The notes beneath the pieces are model-generated. The model was given only the letters and a program-made list of their open reading frames with translations, was not told where the DNA came from and searched no databases. Shown here in pieces: positions 10,641 to 21,830 of a stretch of DNA of 64,000 bases. The position numbers and the translations under genes were made by a program. Position 1 is the first letter of the stretch. Each line of letters opens with the position of its first letter. This DNA is from Bromus sterilis (lineage: Eukaryota; Streptophyta; Magnoliopsida; Poales; Poaceae): contig OX465600.1 of assembly GCA_950022295.1 (NCBI GenBank), positions 1,984,001 through 2,048,000 of the forward strand, written 5' to 3'.

Positions 10641-11245
10641 TTTGCGTTTGGGAGGACAGGACAGGATAGGAAAGCACGGGAATAGAAAGAAAGCAATCCC
10701 AAAATCGTAAGTACTCCTTATTTTGGAACGGAGTAAGTAGTACTTAAGAATTAATTACGCGTCGGCCCCGCTTGATGATGCTGGGCTTTGGTCAACAACA
10801 TGGATCACATATATTGCAAACTCTGTCATCATCATTTAACTTCAGGCAGTATGCCAATTTTTTAATAGGTGTTTGGGTTTTTCCTTTTAGCAAGACGTGT
10901 TCTGAGAGCTCGAGAACAAATAATAGAAATACATTCAATTTTTACGGGGTGTCGGTCATTTAGTGAAAAGTATCTTGAAATGCCATCTGATGTGAAGCAT
11001 TTTAAAATGAGTGAAATGCATCGGCGGTTCCTGAACTTATTGATAAAACTTACTTTGGCCGGACGCGGCGTTTCGGTGTCCGGGCTCATAACACTCGGGC
11101 AAAAGAAAAGAATCGTAAAAAAATAGAAAAAAAATCAAATATCCTTACAAAAATTATGGTGAAAAAACAATAATGTGTGACATGTTAAGATGCTCCAAAC
11201 GTTGTAACAAAAGATCGTCCACAAAATTATGGTGAAAAAAAATTA
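10641..11245. other. Intergenic, no gene recognised
   Basis: AT-rich sequence with a short Stowaway-like scrap (CTCCTTATTTTGGAACGGAG at 10715-10734). Open frames here have no recognised likeness. Confidence 0.3.
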
Positions 11246-11385
11246 GAGAATCAAATCTTGTAGCTCATGTTTTAGCTGAAAGGGGCCGTGTTGATCCACC
11301 GAATTTGTGGACCGATACACCCTCAGTATTTATTCTAAACTCCCTAAAAAATGATGTAAGTTTATTTGATAATAAATAAAGGTAG
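11246..11385 (+). mobile_element. LINE 3' end fragment (copy 1)
   Basis: The plus strand reads SNLVAHVLAERGRVDPPNLW then TPSVFILNSL and ends in a stop. This is the RNase H-like C-terminus of a plant LINE. Compared with copy 2 it lacks the terminal 20 bases with the poly(A). Confidence 0.65.
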
Positions 11386-12150
11386 CCAAGAGTGAGGGAA
11401 GGAGATAGTTTTTCTCTTTATTTGTTATGATCAAGATCAATTCAAATAGTAACATTTCACGATGTTTGAATTTCACTTTATGTTCATATGTATGGCAAGA
11501 CACTACGAAATAACTCAATATTATTGTATTTAATAAGACTGGAATTACAATCCAGATATCTTCAAGGATTTCAGAAAATAAACTCAGGGGACAAGAAAAA
11601 AATGAGTGGCTAATTCTTAGAAGCTTCTTTCCACTGCAGTTTCTAGGTGCTTATTTACACTACAATTATGCACAAGCCACATGTTAAAAGAGCTGACCTT
11701 ACAGGCATCTGAAACACTATCCCTAAAAATGATACACTATTTATCCGCTAACCGTGTCCGGAGGCATCCGCGGACATGATACGAGAGTGAGCCATCCAAC
11801 ACATAGGAGGAGAAAGAAAAGTACCACATGGTTGGATGAGGTTGAAGATGTCACGTTCGATCACTCCCAAAGCCCTACCCGAATGATTGGTTTCAATTTA
11901 CAGTGTTTGAACCGATCCGTAGATTTATAGGGGTCTCCATTAGGTTAATTGCAAAATTCAGCAAAAGAGATCTCAAACCTAAGGTCCGAACATTTGCGGG
12001 AGCTTTGGGTTCTCCCTTGAAGATATCCTAAGACAGTATACAATGTATGTGAGATGCTTGAACTAATTTTACACTTAATTGTAGGCTCAAAAGTTTATTT
12101 ATTTTACTAAGCATATTTGCACTACAAGACCTAAGATGCAGCCGGTGGTG

Positions 12151-12328
12151 CTAGTTGAAGAGGTGTGACGGGAGCTTAGGCTCCACCACGGCCTCTAACG
12201 GGAACTTGCGCACAGTGGTGAGCCCATATATTTCCTCCATGCTAAGTTGCTCCCTCGCCATACCGTCGGGGAGCCTTGAAGCCATGCATGCAATAGATTA
12301 GCGATGATCAACTGCATCACCATCAATC
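12151..12328 (-). pseudogene. P450 3' exon fragment
   Basis: The minus strand matches the last 180 bases or so of the P450 gene at 15254, including QLIIANLLHA, then in a shifted frame the end of the protein and a TAG stop. A short insertion and deletion near 12270 shift the frame. The upstream part of the gene is missing: the match ends where an LTR-like sequence starts at 12329. It cannot encode an enzyme because the heme-binding loop is absent. Confidence 0.8.
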
Positions 12329-12929
12329 TGTAACAGCCCAGATTTCACAAAAAATTTAAAAAAATCGATGTGAATTGTTTGATTGTCTGATTTGTTTGCA
12401 GTGTTTGCATCCCCGATTTATCGATCGGCGATTATTTCCCCCCCTCTTGTCTCGTACCGGACGGATACCGACCCTTGTCACCCTGACATTCGATCTTGCG
12501 ACACCGGGTTTCACCCGATCACCGTCGCGAAAACCGCACGAGACCAGCCGCAGCCAACGGAACGAAAAACCACGTTTATAATTAAACGGGTTATTTTTAT
12601 AGCGCGCCGGAAAGTGTTCTCAGAACGGTTCCAGCGCGAGGTGAACGCCGCCGGCTCGACGCGCTGATCGCGCAGTTCAAAGTTTTACCCGAATCGGAGG
12701 TCCCGCGGACCCCCGGCGGTCAGAAACGTAAACACCGCGCGCGCGAGAGAAAAACCGGGGATGTTCTTGCAAACTGCCAGCCACCTGGGCTATATAAAGA
12801 CCACCCCCTCTCCTAGCCCTTCTAGGGCTCCCACTAGTCCAAAATTGCAGCCACCCCTGGAAAACCCCAGATCTGCCCAATCTGCCCCAGAAAACCCGAA
12901 ACCCTAGGTCTGGGTTGATCCTGGTGATT
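12329..12929 (+). mobile_element. Truncated LTR-like fragment
   Basis: The block starts with TGTAACAGCCCAGATTTCAC, a typical 5' end of a long terminal repeat. It has a promoter-like GGGCTATATAAAGACC at 12787-12802, followed by CCTAGCCCTTCTAGGGCTCC. It ends abruptly against the LINE fragment at about 12930, with no matching CA end. I infer a truncated LTR. Confidence 0.45.
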
Positions 12930-13180
12930 CGATGGTAGCTGCTTTGATTTTTGAAGAATGTCGTACCCTTATCCAAGAATTTGGGAAAGTCTCTATTAAG
13001 CATTGTTTTAGGGAATCAAATCTTGTAGCTCATGTTTTAGCTGAAAGGCGCCGTGTTGATCCTTCGAATTTGTGGACGGACACACCCTCGGTATTTATTC
13101 TAAACTCCCTAGAAAATGATGTAAGTTTATTTGATAATAAATAAAGCTAGCCAGGAGGCTTTTTCCGTAAAAAAAGAGTG
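12930..13180 (+). mobile_element. LINE 3' end fragment (copy 2)
   Basis: The plus strand reads FGKVSIKHCFRESNLVAHVL, then a stretch ending DNK and a stop. This is the RNase H-like end of a LINE ORF2. It is followed by AATAAA and the tail CCGTAAAAAAAG at 13168-13179. The 5' part is missing. Confidence 0.75.
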
Positions 13181-15436
13181 AGGGAAGGACATATTTTTTT
13201 TCTTTATTTGTTATGATCAAGATCAATTCCAACAGTAACATTTCACGATGTTTGAATTTCACTTTATGCATATATGTATGGCAAGACACTAAGAAATAAC
13301 TCAATATACTGTATTTAATTGACTGGAATTACAATCCAGATATATTATATAGACTTTTTCTTCAAGTATTTCAGAAAATAAACTCAAGGGACAAGAAAAA
13401 ATGAATGGATAATTCTTAGAAGCTTCTTTCCACTGCAATTTATAGGTGCTTATTTACACTGCAATTATGCACAAGAGACATGTTAAAAGAGCTGACCTTA
13501 CAGGCATTTGAACCGCTATCCCTAAAACAGATACACTATTTATCCGTTAACCGTGTCCGGACGCATCCACGGACATGATACGGGAGTGAGCCATCAACAC
13601 ATAAGGGGAGAAAGAAAAGTACCACGTGGTTGGATGAGGTTGAAGATGTCATGTCCGAACACTCCCAAAGCCTCACCCGAAAGATTTTTTTCTTTTTGGA
13701 AAAGGAGAATATATTAATATCGAAAAGATATCAATTACACCCGGCCTTTGCAACTACGCAATGTCCAAAAGACAGTACGGATGCACTCAGCCAACCAAAA
13801 GTAAAAGAAATAAAAATAAAAGTCCCGCTATAGAGTTACAATCCTTACAACAGCATTACAACCACCACCAATCCAACACCTGATGTCCAATTCTTCAAAA
13901 GCAACGCCTTCAAGAAGGAATCGGTGCCAGGCACAACCAATTAAGGCCAGACCTTGGGTTTTCACCCTGAAGATAATCTCCGCTCTCAAAACAATGTCTT
14001 CAGCAAGACCATTGTCAGGCACAACCAATTAAGGCCAGACCTTGGATTTTCATCCTGAAAGGTGAGACTTTTAACGTCACATGTGTTGTCGCCCCAGCTT
14101 ACAAACTGCTGTCACAATTCCTGAAACTCCGAGTCGGTTCCTCATCAACGCAAATACTCCAATCACCATTGCTAGTCCTCCAATCTCAGCCTTCATGACA
14201 TTCTCCGCCTCTGACTTCACCATGGATTTATCCATGATGGCAACAGAAGCAGAGCTTCGCGCCACTCCGTGCGTTGCGACCGAATCCCACCCGATCCAGC
14301 AATCTCCAGGCATACGCCCATGGGAGTTCACCAGCGGAGCCTTCCGGAACCCGACACTCCGGCCAGATCAAAGAGGACACACGTCCGATAGATCTTCTTC
14401 TCTGCGCGATTTGAAACCCTAGGACCACCACCTTTATTCACGGCAGCATCCCCAACGCCTCTCCGATCCAGACGCCGGCGCCCACTCGGTCCTCCACAAG
14501 ATCCTTGCGCCACCCTACGCGCGCCTCCCTCGCCCGAACGCGGCCGCCCCGGTCCGTGCGCACACCGGTTCGAGAGCGCCCTGGATCCCGCTGAGATGAG
14601 CAGCACACGCTACCGGAGCTCAGACGAGAGGAGGGTGCACTGCCGCCGCCGTGCCGCGCGGGATCGCGCCGCCTCACGCGCGCCTCCCCGGCCCGTGCAC
14701 GAACCGACGCGAGAGCAACGCCCTGGATCCCGCTGAGATGAGCAGCCCGCGCTGCCGGAGATCAGACGAGAGGAGGAAGTGCCCCGCCGCCGCCGTGCCG
14801 CGCGGGCTTTGCCCGGCGACGTCTGCCGGCGGTGGCGAGGGGAGGAGGCCGGTGGATCTGCGCTAGCGGCGGCTAGGTTTCGTCCCCCTGGCTGCCCGCG
14901 GGAGCGACCCGAGAGACCAGATCACACCCGAAAGATTGGTTTCAATTTACAGATGTTTGAACTGATCCGTAGATTTATAGGGTCTCCATTAGGTTGAATT
15001 GCAAAAATCAGCAAAAGGATCTCAAACCTTTGGTCCGAACATTTGCGGGAGCTTTGGGATTTCCCTTGAAGATATCCTAAGACATTATACAATGTATGTA
15101 AGATGCTTAAATTGATTTTTACACTTAATTATAGGGGATATGCGCTTAATAGTCACCCTCGCTATAGGGGTAACCACCTAATTCTCAAAAGTTTATTTAT
15201 TTTACTAAGCATGTTTGCACTTACAAGACCTAAGATACAACCCAGTGGTGCTACTAGGTGAAGAGGTGTGACGGGAGCTTAGTCTCCACCACGGCCTCTA
15301 ACGGAAACTTGCGCGCAGTGGTGAGCCCGTATATCTCCTTCATGCTGAGTTGCTCCCTCGTCATGCCGTCAGGGAGCCTCCACGCGAAGCCATGCAATAG
15401 ATTGGCGACGATCAACTGCACTACCTTCAACCCCAG
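13013..15436. repeat. Copy 2 of the duplicated P450 3' region
   Basis: This is the second copy of the block at 11246-12328. It carries the intact end of the P450 gene and an insertion at 13687-14924. The LINE 3' end at its left edge is the more complete of the two. Confidence 0.85.
13687..14924 (-). mobile_element. Retroposon insertion with 13-bp target duplication
   Basis: The 13-base sequence CACCCGAAAGATT occurs at 13674-13686 and again at 14925-14937, and only once in copy 1 (as ACCCGAATGATT). The insert begins with a T-run and TTTTTGGAAAAGGAGAATAT, the reverse of a poly(A) end, so the element points to minus. Its far part (14430-14924) is GC-rich and contains a tandem duplication of about 150-160 bases, both copies bearing CCCTGGATCCCGCTGAGATG (near 14578 and 14720). 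No reverse transcriptase is visible, so it is a non-autonomous or truncated non-LTR element. Confidence 0.75.
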
Positions 15437-16919
15437 GCTATGCCCGGGGCACATCCGCCGGCCCGCCCCGAACGGTAGAAGCTCCATGTCCCGCCCTTTC
15501 ACGTCGACCTTGCTCCCCATGAACCTCTCGGGTCGAAACTCCTCGGGCGCGTCCCAATGAGCAGGGTCACGGCCGATGGCCCACACGTTGACGAGGACGA
15601 TCGTGCCGGCGGGGATGTCATGGCCGTCGACGGACGCGTGCTCGCGTGCTAGGTGCGGCGCCAACATGGGCGACACCGGGTGCATGCGCATCGTCTCCTT
15701 CACTATGGCCTCTATGTAAGGGAGGTCTGGGATGTCCTTCTCCATGACCAATCTGTCACGTCCGACCACGCGGTCGAGCTCCTTGGTGGCCTTGCCCATG
15801 ACCTCGGGGTTCTTTAAAACTTCCGACATGGCCCACTCCATGGTTACAGTGGATGTGTCTGAACCGCCGACGATAAGTTCCTGCACGCATGCCTCAGTCT
15901 CATGGATCTATCGTACTCGTAGGTATGTATTTCTATGAGGATAGGAAGAAGAAAGGTTAAAGTTAGTGTGCATGCACCTGAGTGAGAGCCTTCACGGTGT
16001 TCCGGTCAAGCTGGACCCCTTGGTCATCGAGGCTGTTAGGATTGCCGGCGAGCTTCTGCAGCAGCACGTCCACCATGTCCCTCGCCACGAACGTCTCCCC
16101 CTGGGCACGCCGGCGCTCCTCGTGTTCGTCCAGGACAAGCTCGAGAAACCGGTCCATCTTCTTGAAGTACTTCTTCATCCTCCCGACGTACCCTTGCAGG
16201 TCCATCCAGTCCAACCACGGAATGAAGTCGCCGACGTTGATCGCGCCGTTGAGCAAGAAGAACTCCTCGATCAACCCCGATAAATCCTCCAGCTTCATCG
16301 CTCCTGCCTCCTTCTCCGCGTACTTCTTGCCCAGCACCACGCGCGAGATGATGCCGTTGGTCGCCGCGAACAGGTGGCCCCTGAGCGGCACGGCACGGCC
16401 GGACGCCCAGTGCGCGGCCAGGTCGCGCAGGAGCGCGCTCACCTCCTGGTGGCGGACGTGCTTGTAGGACTCGAGCCGCGCGGGGCTGAAGAGCTCGGTG
16501 GCCAGGAGCCTGCGCGCGTAGCGGAAGTGAGCGCCGTAGGGAGCCCAGAGAACGTCGGAGTAGTTGTAGGTGGTGTACTTCCCGGCGGCCGTCCTTGGGC
16601 GGTCGGCGAACGCCGTGTCGTGGGTCTTGAGAAAGAACCTTGCCATCTCGGCGGAGGAGCCCACCACGACGGGGAAGGACCCAAAACGGAGCTGCATCAA
16701 CGGGCCGTACTGCTTGGCGAGTTCGTGGATGGAGCGGTGCGGGAGCGCGCCGATGAGATTGAGGTTGCCAATCACCGGCCATGGCTTCGGTCCCGGTGGA
16801 AACCTGTACCCCTGTGACTGCGAGCCACGGCCACGGCCACGGCGGAGAATGGTTAGGACGACGACGAGGACGACGGCCATGAAGGAAGCCCATGCCGATG
16901 CCGATGCCGTAACCTCCAT
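15254..16919 (-). CDS. Cytochrome P450, CYP71 clan (CYP92-like), two exons
   Basis: Exons 16919-15978 (314 codons) and 15880-15254 (208 codons plus stop) join in phase 0 at ACTCAG|GTGCAT and GCGTGCAG|GAACTT, giving a full-length 522-residue P450. Features in order: an N-terminal membrane anchor (about 9-25), the proline-rich hinge FPPGPKPWP (40-48), YNYSDVLWAPYGAHFRYARR (the C-helix region, W and R contact heme propionates), the I-helix oxygen motif GGSDTS (319-324), KETMR (375-379, the ExxR pair), FRPERF (429-434) and the heme loop FGAGRRMCPG with the Cys ligand at 458. One intron just before the I-helix is the classic A-type P450 position. The sequence looks CYP92-like, a group that includes homoterpene and flavonoid oxidases; substrate is not predictable. 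It is probably an ER enzyme that uses P450 reductase. Confidence 0.9.
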
Positions 16920-16969
16920 TTGGAGTTGGAGCTTGGTTTCGAACTTGCAATTTTGACGAGGGCTGTTAA

Positions 16970-16975
16970 TTTATA
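16970..16975 (-). promoter_or_regulatory. TATA box of the P450 gene
   Basis: The minus strand reads AGCTCTATAAATTAAC, with TATAAA about 51-56 bases upstream of the start codon at 16919. Two ACACGTGCCAAC motifs further upstream (about 17011-17021 and 17043-17053) contain a CACGTG G-box core. Confidence 0.6.
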
Positions 16976-17059
16976 GAGCTGGTTAATTATCTTCCTCCAC
17001 TTTCTGGACAACACGTGCCAACTTTTCCTGTTGAGCCAAAGAACACGTGCCAACTGCGC

Positions 17060-17719
17060 ATGCAAGTCTCCATTCTCCAACCCTATCCCCTCGCCGCTAT
17101 CCTCGAGAAGGCGCGAGTCTCCAACCTTATCACCTCGCTCTACTCTCGCCCATTCTCCTGCCGATTGATACATTGCTTGATGCCTTGATCCACTCATAAA
17201 GGAAAAGAAGAAAAAAAAAGCATGTCTAGGGCACATTGCACATCTAGGATGTTGTCATGCACATAATTAGGATCCCTTTTTTAGCAAAATTTTATCCGTC
17301 GTTCTTTGTTACCAACGATTGTTGTTATGTTTATATTATTAAAAATTATGAACATACAATTGGGGTTACAAAATTGCAGTTGCAAGTGTAGCGGTCGGTC
17401 GGGCTTGCAACTGACCAACAACCCGAGTAATGATACATTCACGAGGAATTACGGACTGGTTACGGGGCTGGTTAGGATTGATTGGTTGAGGGAAGATGAG
17501 CCCACGCGTTTAAATCAGGGGAGGGCAATTAGATGAGGAGACACACCATGTCCGTGAAAATCCGTGGCTTGTTTTCCCGTGTGTGTAATATTATCGTCAA
17601 CAACCCTCTATTGGTCCAGTTGCAGTGTTGTTGAAAGTCATGCAGTACAACTCGTATTACAACATTACTGACCATCTAGATGTGCTTTTGTGAAATTGAT
17701 GAAAAAAACGCAAAACAAA
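17060..17719. other. Intergenic, nothing recognised
   Basis: Upstream region of the P450 gene with no coding likeness or clear repeat. Confidence 0.3.
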
Positions 17720-18462
17720 AAGTTACCCGGACATTGCTTGATGGAAGGTGCTCCATGTAGCATTCAGAATTGAGGCAGTGGTCCCTATTTTTCGATGTCC
17801 GTGGATTTTTTTTTTTGGTCGTGTGGATGACTCAAAAATTGGATCTTGAGGTGGTGATGACCTTTTTGAGGTTGGCGGCCATATATCCCCTTCATCAGCA
17901 CATGGTTCAATGTGGCTTGGTAGGTGACAGTTGTGTTTTTACGAAGACGTCGAACAATGCCTATCACCAGCAAGTGAAGTCGTCGACAAATGTTATGCAC
18001 GACGTCTCATGCGGGGGTGTCAAGTTATGTCTGCTACCGGTAGGTGCCGCACGATGGCTCTAGCGTAGGTGTTATATTTAGCCTGTTACTGCTGAATTGA
18101 GGGTGAAGCGATAGTGGCGGGGGACAGACGGTATGCGATATCTCTGTCTTCCGTTGTTTTCACCAAAAATATCTGGTTATCGAGGAGTCCATATCCGGTA
18201 TGGGACAGACGGTGTGGTGATTCCTTCTTGAAAGCGTGGCCTACAAGTTGTGTATTTTTCGTTTTGATTTCATTTGTGCCATAGAATTAATGGCTATCAA
18301 GTCGAGTTACCGTCGCTTAAGGTTTTTTCTTTCATTTTTTTCTTCTGAATTGATGTTGTTCGATTGCTGAATTTTACATTTTTAATGATATATGATTGTG
18401 TGTATCATTATCGATTAATATAGAGGTCGAGGATTATCCTCCTTTTCAAAAAAAAATTTGAC
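17720..18462 (+). mobile_element. Candidate non-LTR retroposon 3' end
   Basis: The stretch ends with AATATAGAGGTCGAGGATTA, then TCCTCCTTTTC and a run of nine A at 18450-18458, which resembles the 3' end of common Triticeae LINE-type elements. A direct repeat of GGGACAGACGGT lies at about 18120 and 18202. No protein domain is recognised and the 5' boundary is a guess. Confidence 0.35.
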
Positions 18463-18769
18463 GTCGGCATCATTTTAGGGCCAGTTTAATAATTTTAGGG
18501 ACTGGCTATAGGCCAATAGAAATTGTATATTCCGAATCAATCGATTTTGATCCATTGATTCATTCAGATCCAAAATAAGCCCAACAAAAGTTGTACGCAT
18601 ACAGAAACAAACAACAATTATTCAGCTAAAGTAAAATACAGTCACAACATAACCGTGTGACCTATCTTTCTTTCTTTCTTTCCTATCCTTCTTTCCTTTC
18701 CCTCTTCCCACCCCATACATGACTATAGCGCCGTCTTGATGGTGCCACCATGGACGACGGTGCTAGGGA

Positions 18770-19700
18770 AAAGTGAATTGATGACAATGGTACTATATTT
18801 TAAGAAAGAAAAACAAAGTCAAAATAATACTTTATTAGGGGAAAAGGAATTAGTGGTAATAATACTACCCTTTTAAAAAAAGAAATAAAATAAAATAAAA
18901 TTAATGAAATTTTCTATGGAAGAGAAAATTAGTGGCAATGGTATTACCCTTTAAGAGGAAAGGAAATGAAATTAAAAGAAAATTAAAATGAATTAGTGGT
19001 AATGTTATAACCCTTTTAAAAAGGAAAAATAAATAGAAACAAAAGTAAATTATATAATAAATTCAACAAAATGAAATGAATTAGTGGTTATAACCCTTTT
19101 AAAAAGGAAAAATAAATAGAAACAAAAGTAAATTATATAATAAATTCAACAAAATATAATGAATTAGTGGCATTTATATTACTTTTTAAGAAAAAAAATG
19201 AAAAACATAATTGCAAAATTTACACATAAATGTGCTTTTTTATGTTATGCAAAAATAAGACTATAGTACAAGTTTCACAAAAAAATTGCTGTAAGATTGA
19301 ATGAATTAGTGGCATTGATATTACCATTCAAGAAGAAAATAACTAAATAAACTAATATAATAAAAATTTCTAACAAAGAATAAATTACTGATTATTTGTC
19401 CTTTAAGAACAAACATTGCAAAATAAAACTAATAATGTTTCCTAAACAATAATGGATTAGTGCATTGATATTACCCTTTAAGAAAAACAAAAAATAATGA
19501 CAAATTTGCGTAAAATTTACATGTTTTTCTAGTAACATGCAAAAAGAAATCTAAGAATAAACCAATTAATGAAATTGGTATTACCCTTTATAAAGAAAAT
19601 AATAATAGAAAATTACACTTATTGGTAAGGAATGATAATATTTTCTAAGTGAGAATGAAATAGTGATATTGGTATTGTCCTCTAAAAACACATAATTTTC
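18770..19700 (+). repeat. AT-rich degenerate tandem array
   Basis: About ten units begin with GAATTAGTGG-ATT-ATATTACCCTTTAAG and are spaced by some 60-150 bases (near 18772, 18849, 18928, 18991, 19078, 19161, 19303, 19454, 19567 and 19655). Two neighbouring units around 19000-19160 are almost identical over about 80 bases. No long open frame is present. Confidence 0.75.
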
Positions 19701-19739
19701 CATTGAATTTATACATTTTGTGATATGTAAAAATTCAAA

Positions 19740-20545
19740 TATAAAATAGTGCAATTTTTACACTCCAATGTAATTACACACTTCGGTGGCTTCGACGGTT
19801 AGAACGCGAACGGCAATGCGTCGAAGGTCTAGACGGTCCCACGAGGTCGCGGATGACCTTGCGAACATGGACGGTCCCACTTTGAAGAAGGGGCTAAACT
19901 GAATTGGGTCCAGCGGTGGAGACAGTAGTAGCAGTGCTTGGACAGGCAGGTGTAGCGTGACTGTGTTGTTGACAGGAATTGCACGAGGCCTTGCCCTTGC
20001 GATCGTTGCTTTGTGGACAGAGAGAGAGAGCCAATCAAATTGTTCTACAAAAAGAGCCAATCAAATTGTTCTAAAGAAAAAAAAAAGAGTCAATCAAATC
20101 AATCAGCTGGCTGGAGATTCCATCCTTGCTCCTGGCTTCTTGCTTTCTTTTTTCCTTGTAATAACAAGGAGTCGGGGAATGGTTTCCGGTAGGTGTGTCT
20201 GTTTCATTTTTTATCCAGTCGTTCACGTGGAATGCTGCTGGGTGGTCGTAGCACCAATTCTCTGCGCAATACTGTATTTTGTACTATTAGTATTAAGCGC
20301 AGATATACATATGTTCCATGTGGTGGTTGGTGCTCACTCAATCATGATATATATATACTCCTGCTCCTCCTGAAGAACAAAACAGATTGTGTCGGTTCAC
20401 TTCCCTTGCCTTCTGTTTTGTTCCGTGATCAAAACTCTAAATTTGATGGCACTGTTGTTGGGCAGCTGTGCATCTCGAAACACAGTAGCAACATTCTCAA
20501 ATGTTTTTCGTTTGTGTATGTGTGTTAGCTCCGATGATCATTGTA
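19740..20545. other. Intergenic, no gene recognised
   Basis: Several open frames occur but none resembles a known family. An 18-base direct repeat, AGAGCCAATCAAATTGTTCT, lies at about 20026 and 20052. Confidence 0.3.
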
Positions 20546-20551
20546 ATTTGT

Positions 20552-21600
20552 AAGGGCAACTCCAACAACGTGATTCAGATGTTTTCTTTTGGTTTGCCAG
20601 CTCCGTTTAGGTCCGCGGATTAAAATCGCGGTTCAACGAAGCAACTCAAATGGATCGACGTTCGTTTTTTGATCCGCCGCGATTCATTTTCAGTTTAATT
20701 TTGAGATGGATTTAGGTCTGCATGGACATGCAACGAATGCTCTAGTTGTCCTTCTTTGTCCTCCTCTGGCCCGCCTATCTGTGTTACAAGCAACCCCCTC
20801 CCCCGCATCCGGATCCGATCCCTGTTGTGTCTCGCCATCGCCGCCGCCGCACGGCCCCGTTCCCACCCACCACTACCGCCTCCACTTCCACGACCACCAT
20901 CACTCCCGCCACCCAGTTCAATCGCGAAGGCAGCGCAACCGAAGGGAGGAGGGACACCACCATGGACGCAGGAAGGAGGAGCCCTACCGCAACCACTGCC
21001 GCTCGAAGCACGCTGCAATCGGCGGCCCTGCTTCCTCTGTCCCAACCATGCCGGTATCTCATAGGTATTTTCATCGAGCTTGGCTGCCCACAAGTTGTTT
21101 GGTCAATTGTCCGACCCGTGCGAGGTACGAATTCGGTCAAGCTGATAGCGCGAATGAAGTTTTTTACAAGAATTTAATCGAGTCATCGTCGTCAGAGGAA
21201 TCATCCGATGATGATGTCGATATTTTGGTTACTACCACTCTCATGAATGATATCGATACATTGAGAGGCAGCGAGCAAAGTTCAAATGTTCAATTCCGGG
21301 GCATGCTCCTGCATTGAATCAAAACGGAGAGTGTGATCATCTCCTATTGTATGATGACAATATCTTCCATCATGGGTGGTAGTACCATGGTAACAATGTT
21401 GTGCCTCAAGGAGGTGTGGCATCATATGCACAGTTCCTGCATTTCCATCGTATTATGTGTGATCAAAAAACTCATGTGCAACTCCAAAACAATTCGGTTG
21501 AGCATACGCGGACTCACATAAAAAACTATATATATATATATGCTCCCATTTATGTGCTACAATGCATGATTTGTAATAAAATGATTTGATACAGTAAATG
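20552..21600 (+). mobile_element. Internally deleted PIF/Harbinger element
   Basis: The left end GGGCAACTCCAACAACG follows a TAA, as expected for the 3-bp target of this superfamily. Coding scraps on plus read FYKNLIESSSSEESSDDDVD (about 21157-21220), the acidic N-terminus of grass PIF transposases. After a frame break comes QKTHVQLQNNSVEHTRTHI (about 21462-21520), their C-terminus. The catalytic DDE middle part is missing. The right terminal repeat is not found; it may have been lost next to the MITE scrap at 21706. Confidence 0.65.
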
Positions 21601-21705
21601 ATTTCTATTAAAATGCATGATTTGCTACCGTGAATGGTTCATGTGGTTTGTATTTGGTGTTTATGTGAAACTATATGTGCTACAGTGTATGGTTTAAAAA
21701 ATATA

Positions 21706-21830
21706 CTACCTCCGTTCCTAGATATAGAAATCATTTTTGTACGAATCTCCATGCATGATCTCATGGATATAGCATGGACTAAGACTTAGTTAAATCTCAG
21801 TCGACTGAGATTTAGCAATCCCAAAAATTG
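21706..21830. mobile_element. Degenerate Stowaway-type MITE scrap
   Basis: The left end CTACCTCCGTTCCTAGATAT is a Stowaway (Tc1/mariner) terminal motif. A palindrome, AAATCTCAGTCGACTGAGATTT in two 11-base arms, lies at about 21794-21815. No matching right end is found. Confidence 0.4.

Larger units (their letters stand above)
11246..12328. repeat. Partial duplicate (copy 1) of the P450 3' end and its flank
   Basis: This block is a diverged copy of 13013-13686 plus 14925-15436. Shared landmarks in the same order are a LINE 3' end, a stretch around GTAACATTTCACGATGTTTG, GTGTCCGGA-GCATCC, TGGTTGGATGAGGTTGAAGA, GATCCGTAGATTTATAGG, and the last part of the P450 gene. Copy 1 lacks the retroposon found in copy 2 and a stretch of about 50 bases near 15134-15190. 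Confidence 0.85.

Noticed and set aside
16036..16950. Arg/Pro-rich open frame overlapping the P450 exon
   Set aside because: Shadow frame of GC-rich P450 coding sequence; it has no domain.
20706..21317. Stand-alone plant gene of about 200 residues
   Set aside because: Only its last part resembles a known protein (PIF transposase N-terminus), and it lies within a transposon remnant.
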